From the NCBI GenBank assembly GCA_015680685.1, contig MNCI01027444.1, positions 268,522 through 332,521 on the forward strand: a stretch of 64,000 nt of DNA. Reading direction: 5' to 3'. The position numbers and the translations under genes are program-made. Below the pieces are notes generated by a model. The model saw only the letters and a program-made list of their open reading frames with translations, ran no database searches and was not told where the DNA came from. Position 1 is the first letter of the stretch. Every line of letters begins with the position of its first letter. This stretch comes from Gnetum montanum. Taxonomy: Eukaryota > Streptophyta > Gnetopsida > Gnetales > Gnetaceae. Below, in pieces: positions 58,093-64,000 of the stretch.

Positions 58093-60075
58093 CCTTAGAA
58101 ACACCATGTGGCACTACTTAAGAGCCCCAAAAGTAGCAATATGAGAGGGCAGGCTTGAGGTGAACTACAACTCAATGTTAAGCACCTTCTACCATATCAT
58201 AGTACATAACCCGTTAGCCAAATATTAGACAAGTTAGTAGGATCATAAACATTAGTTATGCAACTAGATTAGTCAGACATATGCACACATACAACATGCA
58301 CACCACATACATAGAATCCCCTAGAAGGACTATGATATATTCCTATACTAATGCATCTAGTCCTAAGCCTCACTTTAAAGAAAGGATAATGGCCCAAGCA
58401 TTGAAGCCAAATCTCCTCTACAAGCCTACATATCCTTATGATGAGGTTCACAAGGAATCGGGACTCATGTACTTCTATATAATGGTTAAAGTAGCATGGA
58501 ACCCAAAAGGATCTTCATGCTTCTTAAGCCTCCATTCCAGAGGAAAATAGTCTTCAATCCATCAACAAGGCATGTTTTTCTACACTCTCTCCCACTTGAA
58601 AGGAGTAACATTTTCAAGGCATACACTATTCAAAAAGTGGAGAGTCATAATGAATATTGAGGATCTTCAAAGATCTAGAAGCCCATACCATAGTTGTAGA
58701 CAGGAACGTTCAATGGCTGAGGTTCTCCAATTGGAAAGCATAAGTGTTGAACTCATCCTGCCATCTAATAGAGGCTTAGAGAAGTTTCTATAACCCTATG
58801 TTTAGGAAGAATAGGTTTTTCCTTTTTCATGCAAACTATATTGATCTTGCTACTCAAAGAGAAATCTACTCACTTGACATGCAAACATATCCTCTATCTC
58901 TAGTTGTGAAACAAGAGAGTAGAGTTAATCCTACTACAACCAAGGGGAGGCTATTTGTACCTTGGGTGAACCACTTCTCATGCCTAGTAATAGCCTTTCA
59001 CTAGCATATGCAGGGATCTTAGGATCTAGCCCCATTATGGCACCATTCAACTTCATAGCTAAAAAGGAAGACACCTATTAGTGTAAACGTTTTACCCTTA
59101 GAAACATCATTTAGCATCACCTAAGAGTCCCAAAAGTAATAATATGAGAAGGAGGACTTAGGATGGACTACACTTTGATGCTCAGCACCCTATGTCATAG
59201 TATAGCACATAACTTGTTATCCAAAGGTTAGATGAGTTAGTAAGATCATAAACATTAGTTACCCAACTAGATTAGTCAAATATATGCATACATACAACAT
59301 GCACATTGCACACACTAGCTTACCTTGAAGAACTACGATACATTTCTATACCAACACATCTAGTCATAAGCCCCACTTAAAAGAGGGCAGTGACTCAAGC
59401 ATGAAGGCAAAGACCCTCTATAAGCCTACATATCCTTATGATAAGTTTCATAAGGAATTAAGACCCATGAAGTTATATCTCATGGTCAAAGAAGCTTGAA
59501 ACCCCAAAGGATCTCTAGACTCATCTAGCCCCTATTTTGGAGGAAAACAACCTTTGAACCACTAACAAGGAATGATTTTCTACACTCTCTCCCACTTAAA
59601 ATGAGTGATGTCCTCGGAGTGTACACTATTCTAAACATGGAGAGTTGTGATGGATATCAAGGATCTTCAAACATCTAGAAGTCCATCCAATAGTTGTAGA
59701 TAGGAAGGTTTAATGGATAGGGTTTCCCAACCATAAAGCACAAGTTTGAAACTCATCCTAACATCCAATAGAGGCTTAAATAAGTTCACACAACTCTGGT
59801 TTAGAAAGAGGAGGTTTGCCCTTTTTCATGTAAACTGTGCCAACCTTTCTATCAAGAGCAAAATCTACTCACTTGATATGTGAGCTAGTCCTCTATCTCT
59901 GGTTATGAAATGAGAAAGTAGAGTTAATCTTGCTATAAACAAGGGAAGGATTGTACCTTTGGGAAACCACTCCCCATGCCTAGTGATAGCCTTTCCCTAG
60001 CATGTGGAGGGATCTTAGGATTTAGCCTCACTATGGCATTATCCAAATCCATAGCTGAAAGGGGAGACACTAATT
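58086..60075. repeat. about 1-kb direct tandem duplication
   Basis: Unit 1 (58,086-59,085) and unit 2 (59,088-about 60,075) share order and wording throughout. Examples are CCCTTAGAAACA, GATCATAAACATTAGTTA, CAACTAGATTAGTCA, AAGCCTACATATCCTTATGA, TTTTCTACACTCTCTCCCAC and AAATCTACTCACTTGA. Divergence is clearly higher than between the LTRs of element R. No coding function is recognised. Short ORFs in unit 1 are not conserved in unit 2. Confidence 0.75.
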
Positions 60076-61020
60076 CTCCACCTCTTACAAGTGGTCCATC
60101 TTGGATCCACTTTAGTGCCTTCCAGTCTTTCTTACGTTTTTCTAGGTTTCACTGTAACTCCCATTAATTAGTGACTATCTCTAGTTGGACACCCATGTAT
60201 ATTCACAAAGGAAAATCAATGTTGTTCTTGCTATAAAAACTCATAATAAATGTTTGGTTATTCTTTAGAGTCTACCATTCTTTCCATGTATCCTTCTTTG
60301 AGGATGTGCCTTCTTAATTTACAAGGAACTTAAATTCTTGATCTAAAGTACATATTACGATGCACATATTAATGATGGAGTGGATGTACTATCCTTTCAT
60401 AGCCTCAATGTTTGTACATCTCCTAGACCAAACTATCGAGGGATTAGTCTCTCCAAGATTAAACTTTTTGAGCATCAAGATATGAAAGATTGGATGATAC
60501 TTCACCATATAAGCTAGTAGTTGAAATTTATAAGCAATTAGGCTAACCCAAAAAAGGATCTTAGAAGGCCCATCATATTTTTTGAGAAACTTCTAACTAG
60601 ATAAAATCCATAAGTCTAGTGACAAATCAAGACTTACAAGATCTTAGACTATAGAGAGGCATTGGAATTGACAACTAGTTTGGTAGTGGATATGAAGCCC
60701 TAGAAGTAGGAAAAGAATGAAATTGATGTACCAAGTCATAAAAAAAGATCCAAGAGAAGATCTAGTAGGTCAAGTCATAGAAATTTTAGAGGTGGCTTTC
60801 AAGAAGCATGTTCTATCATTACCCCTACTTCCTAGGCATCTTACCAAGATAGTGGAAAGTAACAATCCTTCAAAGACTATGATTAGTTTAGAGAAAAACA
60901 CCCACATTTTGAAAAACTTTCCAATAATCCTTCTAGATGTCCAAACATGAGGTATTTCATCTACTCTGGAAACTACGTTACTTGAGACTATGATCAAAGC
61001 CCCAACTAATAACTAGTTTT
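60076..61020. other. unassigned, possibly degenerate coding sequence
   Basis: The minus strand from about 60,530 to 60,090 keeps readable stretches (MLKKFNLGETNPSIVWSRR, TLDQEFKFLVN), and the plus strand has a 77-codon ORF at 60,717 (REDLVGQVIEILEVAFKKHV). Neither is recognised. They may be remnants of retroelement ORFs. Confidence 0.25.
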
Positions 61021-61049
61021 GGGGGGGGGGGGGGGGGGGGGGGGGGNGG
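61021..61049. other. poly-G run with N: likely sequence or assembly artefact
   Basis: A run of 26 G is followed by N and GG, unlike anything around it, directly before an LTR. It may mark a collapsed gap or a sequencing error. Confidence 0.7.
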
Positions 61050-61059
61050 TAACTAAGAT

Positions 61060-62014
61060 TGATGAGTGGCGAGGTACCCCTACACTCAACCATACAAAAC
61101 GAGCATAGCATGCGTGATCTAGTCAAACTCTGCAGACTAAATGCCTAAATTCCACAAGGAACACTTGGGGTTAATCGTTCGTTGTCTTCCCAGGCTTGCT
61201 TGTATGTGTCACGGTGTATGGTTAAGCAAGTCTGAGGTATATGATTTTTTTGGTATTTTTCGGTTTATCTCCTATGCTAAATGGTGAAGGGTTGAGAAAC
61301 TAAACTAACTCTAACTACAGCACTAAGTCCTAGCGTCAACATCCATTCCCACTTGCCGTACACACCCTGAACTATGCAACTATGGCTACCAAACGCTAAT
61401 CGTTACTGGGATTACCACACATAATGCACGTGCTTGAAGCGGTCGTACTGAGGCACTTAACTAACCTAATTGTGAAAAGAAGCTGATTCCTTGACTAGCC
61501 GTACACATCTGTAGATGCTCGTAATCAAGTCGTACTTGTCCCACATTCTAAGAGGAAAGGGTGAGAGAAACTATCGCGATGAGTAGCCGATTCCTTGGCT
61601 ATCCGTACACGTTCGTCAACGCTCGTAACCAAGTCGTACTCATGCCACGTAGGAAAGCAGTAAATAACATTAATTAAACCTATCCATGCACTGCAAGGTT
61701 TATCCACAAAGCTCATCTTTATTACCGTACACAACTTGCGTTCAGGTACAAAGCTGCTCGAATAAAGAACCGTTCACTTGGGGGACTCCTACTGCGAGCA
61801 CATGGAAAATATTCTATCTCTGGGGTGATCAATCCGCCAAAGCTTCGCTACTTTATGCCTAGCATGAGAAATGAGGGGAGTGCCGCCTCTTATTTATAGA
61901 TATGGCGGCGGACTGCGATATCACATACGTGATATCGCAGGGAAGGACGCGATATCGCGTCAGCCGCGATAGCGCGTACGCGATATCGTGGCTTGTGCAA
62001 TCTGCATCTCATCA
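61060..62014 (-). mobile_element. 3' LTR of another element 1-type copy (LTR E)
   Basis: TGATGAGTGGCGAGGTACCC...CTCATCA, 955 bp, is a longer and less CpG-depleted relative of LTRs B and C. Its palindrome block at 61,914-61,992 is the most intact (GCGATATCGCGT, GCGTACGCGATATCG), with a minus-strand CTATAAATAAG beside it at 61,889-61,899. Polypurine sequence (plus-strand TACCCCCATGACTG) follows on the right, so the internal region continues to the window edge. Confidence 0.8.
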
Positions 62015-64000
62015 TACCCCCATGACTGAATGAAAACTCGTCCTCAAGTTCCTTACAATGATATCAGGTAGGTATGGGATTATTGAGGGGAATAGAACTA
62101 ATGGAATGACATGTGAACGGTTCATTATTACAAGACTTGACAAACTGGTGTTCGAGACAACAAGGGTGAACACCTTATTACAATGACATTAGGCCACATT
62201 TGGTAGCTGAGAGAAAAGAGGAGAGAGAATAGAAGAGAAGAAGAGAGAAGAGTCTTGCTGCTGCCAATGCCTAGATTGTGCCTTCCGTTGTTCATTCGTA
62301 GGCGCATCATCCATTCTACTCCTTGCATAGTTGCTTTAGCGCTGCTCCATTCCAAGTGTTTGCTCCAGATCCATTTCATTGTTGTATGATTACCATCTGC
62401 ACACACAACACAATCATATATTAGCAAGGGTAATTGAATCATTAAGTAAATAATACCTTGCTTCAGTTTAGGTTCATTGGCTAGGTTGAGGTATGGGTGA
62501 TATGTATCTAGGAAAATGTAGATGATGACTACCGAAGGTGTAGGGGTTAAGAAGAAAAACGAAAAAATTCGGGGCTTAGGAGAAAAATCAAAAAAGCAGG
62601 TCCCATACCCCCATGACTAATCGCAAACCTCCAGTAGCGTTAGAATGGAGAAAGAAAAGGAGTAAGAAAGATAGGTAAAAAGGGACAACTATGGCATCGA
62701 TGAAAGGGATGTCAAAATGGTAATGAAAAAAATAATAATTAATTGCAAAATGTTAAGGAAAAGAAGTTAACTAATGTTCCAAATAGGAGTGTCAATGGAT
62801 CCTCTCCAAAGCAGGCTCATGCCCTTAATGCCCTGACAATCCCACATTTAAAGAGTCCGTAGGCTCTAAGAATGCCCTTTGGAACAAGAGTTAAAGTCTT
62901 AACCGCAAGAATTTACCAAAAAGAAAACAATGCATCAACCAAAATATATACACTAATGATACAACCGGCAATGAGGTGAACAATGGAGAGAAGGATGGAA
63001 AGAAGATGGTGGAATGGAATCCCAAGGACAAGGTGGTATACAGCCCCTTGTGTGTTGTATGATTAATGCAACTTGGCAAATCTCATTCCAACTCTGGCTC
63101 AAAGCAACCACTTCCAGTGACTTCGCATCAATGCATCCGGTTAAACCATCCACTTGGATAACAAGGATGCATCTTCAAAGAGCCACCACCATTCCGACGA
63201 AACAAGGAGAGAATGGGAAGCAAGAAGGCCTTAGTTAGAGGGAACACTTTGGTTCCATAACCAGTGCTTGTAGCCCAAATTTTATTTCATCTAAGGGGTG
63301 TGCTTTGAATCCTCACTTTGATTTTTTTTTTGTGTTTTGTGTTTTTATGCGTGGGGACCACACCATGCAAAGACTTCTTATTTTTATTGTCTCAGCTTCC
63401 GAAGAATGTGTAACATCAGAACCGTAACAAAACTCAAGAAGAAAACATCCAAGCACCCAAGAGAATGATCAACACAAAAGCATCAAGTTCCCTTGAAGTC
63501 ACACCCTTTGCAATCCTTGAGTCCTTCCTTAGTTTGAGAAATGCTCAGTCACCGGTTCATTAAAGTTCTTATTGGAAGGGAACTGTACATTTCCAAGCCA
63601 AGAGAAACCATAGACTCTAGTGGATGGATGGATGAAGTGATCTCATTGCCTGCCATATCAAAAGAAACATACCCTAGTATCAATAATGTAACTTAAAGGT
63701 AAAAACCAACATTAGCAATCAATATGAAAACAGTTCATACCATCGGCCTGAATACTTATTGGATAACAAACTTACATGGTGGATACACACACACACACAC
63801 ACAAAATAGAAAAGTACAATGATGTTGTAAAACAAAAACATCAAAAGTTAAAGAAAGTTGTAAAACAAAAATTAAAAAAGTTAAAGAAATTTGTAAAACA
63901 AAAACGTTGTAAAACAAAAATGTTGTAAAACAAAAATATGTAAAACAAAAACTGAAAAAGAACTGAGGGCCCCATATGATTAGCATAGGTGACCATCTCC
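62015..64000 (-). mobile_element. internal region of the LTR E element, no ORF2 seen
   Basis: The first 100 bp match the 3' internal ends of elements 1 and 2. Spacer-like sequence follows instead of ORF2, including a second ATACCCCCATGACTAA block at 62,608 and a GAAGTCACACCCTTTGCAAT block near 63,490 related to the ORF1-ORF2 spacers. This copy seems to lack ORF2. Any gag would lie beyond the window. Confidence 0.45.
63784..63960. repeat. AC microsatellite and TTGTAAAACAAAAA minisatellite
   Basis: ACACAC... at 63,784-63,803 is followed by about seven degenerate units of GTTGTAAAACAAAAA, some separated by TTAAAGAAA. The minus-strand ORF here is a by-product of the repeat. Confidence 0.8.

Noticed and set aside
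63756-63986. 76-codon minus-strand ORF
   Set aside because: Produced by the TTGTAAAACAAAAA minisatellite and the AC microsatellite.
1-64000. CRISPR arrays, bacterial operons, rRNA or intact tRNA genes
   Set aside because: No regularly spaced repeats, no rRNA motifs and no complete tRNA cloverleaf seen; the window is plant nuclear DNA.

Overview
This is nuclear DNA from a seed plant with a large, transposon-dominated genome. The evidence is one intron-containing NAD(P)H-dependent reductase gene of the dihydroflavonol 4-reductase/anthocyanidin reductase family, plant-type Ty3/Gypsy elements (Athila/Tat-like primer sites and reverse transcriptase motifs), plant LINE remnants and almost nothing else that is coding. 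The old, heavily mutated and deeply nested elements would suit a gymnosperm, but nothing here proves that. Isolated N bases and a poly-G run ending in N suggest draft-quality sequence.

Layout. 0-1.3 kb: two LINE 3' tails and a SINE-like remnant. 1.5-38.8 kb: a nest of LTR retrotransposons. The outer element (call it Athila-like, minus strand) has its 5' LTR at 37,673-38,762, gag and protease at 34.4-37.3 kb and reverse transcriptase to integrase at 24.66-22.56 kb. A partial LTR (1.5-2.06 kb) and an extra ORF (2.67-3.69 kb) further left may be its far end. Its polyprotein is split by a complete plus-strand Gypsy element (24,666-34,420, two 501-bp LTRs, near-perfect target duplication, tRNA-Met-type primer site). 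Its integrase is cut at 22,558 by a second family (element 1, LTRs 6,137-6,922 and 21,756-22,557). Element 1 in turn carries a reversed copy of its own family (element 2, 13,127-21,696) just before its 3' LTR. A separate solo LTR with a perfect 5-bp duplication lies at 5,429-5,917.

Elements 1 and 2 are unusual. They have no recognisable pol. They carry a gag-like ORF1 and a second ORF of about 900 codons that combines a plant-transposon-type domain with a long coiled coil. LTRs of this family carry clusters of GATATC palindromes beside a TATA box. A similar module sits inside element 2, upstream of its second ORF. A further LTR of the family is at 61,060-62,014.

39.2-41.1 kb: the six-exon reductase gene, whose start codon is only about 460 bp from the outer element's LTR. 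41.7-46 kb: a LINE reverse transcriptase fragment, a 580-bp tandem duplication with a peptide repeat, a CCCH zinc-finger fragment and an unidentified hydrophobic gene remnant. 46-51 kb: AT-rich sequence with small tandem repeats and one structured inverted repeat. 50,966-57,217: a complete, relatively young non-autonomous LTR element with perfect 5-bp target duplications. Its single long frame joins gag and protease directly to the integrase C-terminus, with reverse transcriptase deleted. 58.1-60.1 kb: a 1-kb tandem duplication. 61-64 kb: LTR and spacer of another element 1-type copy running off the window.
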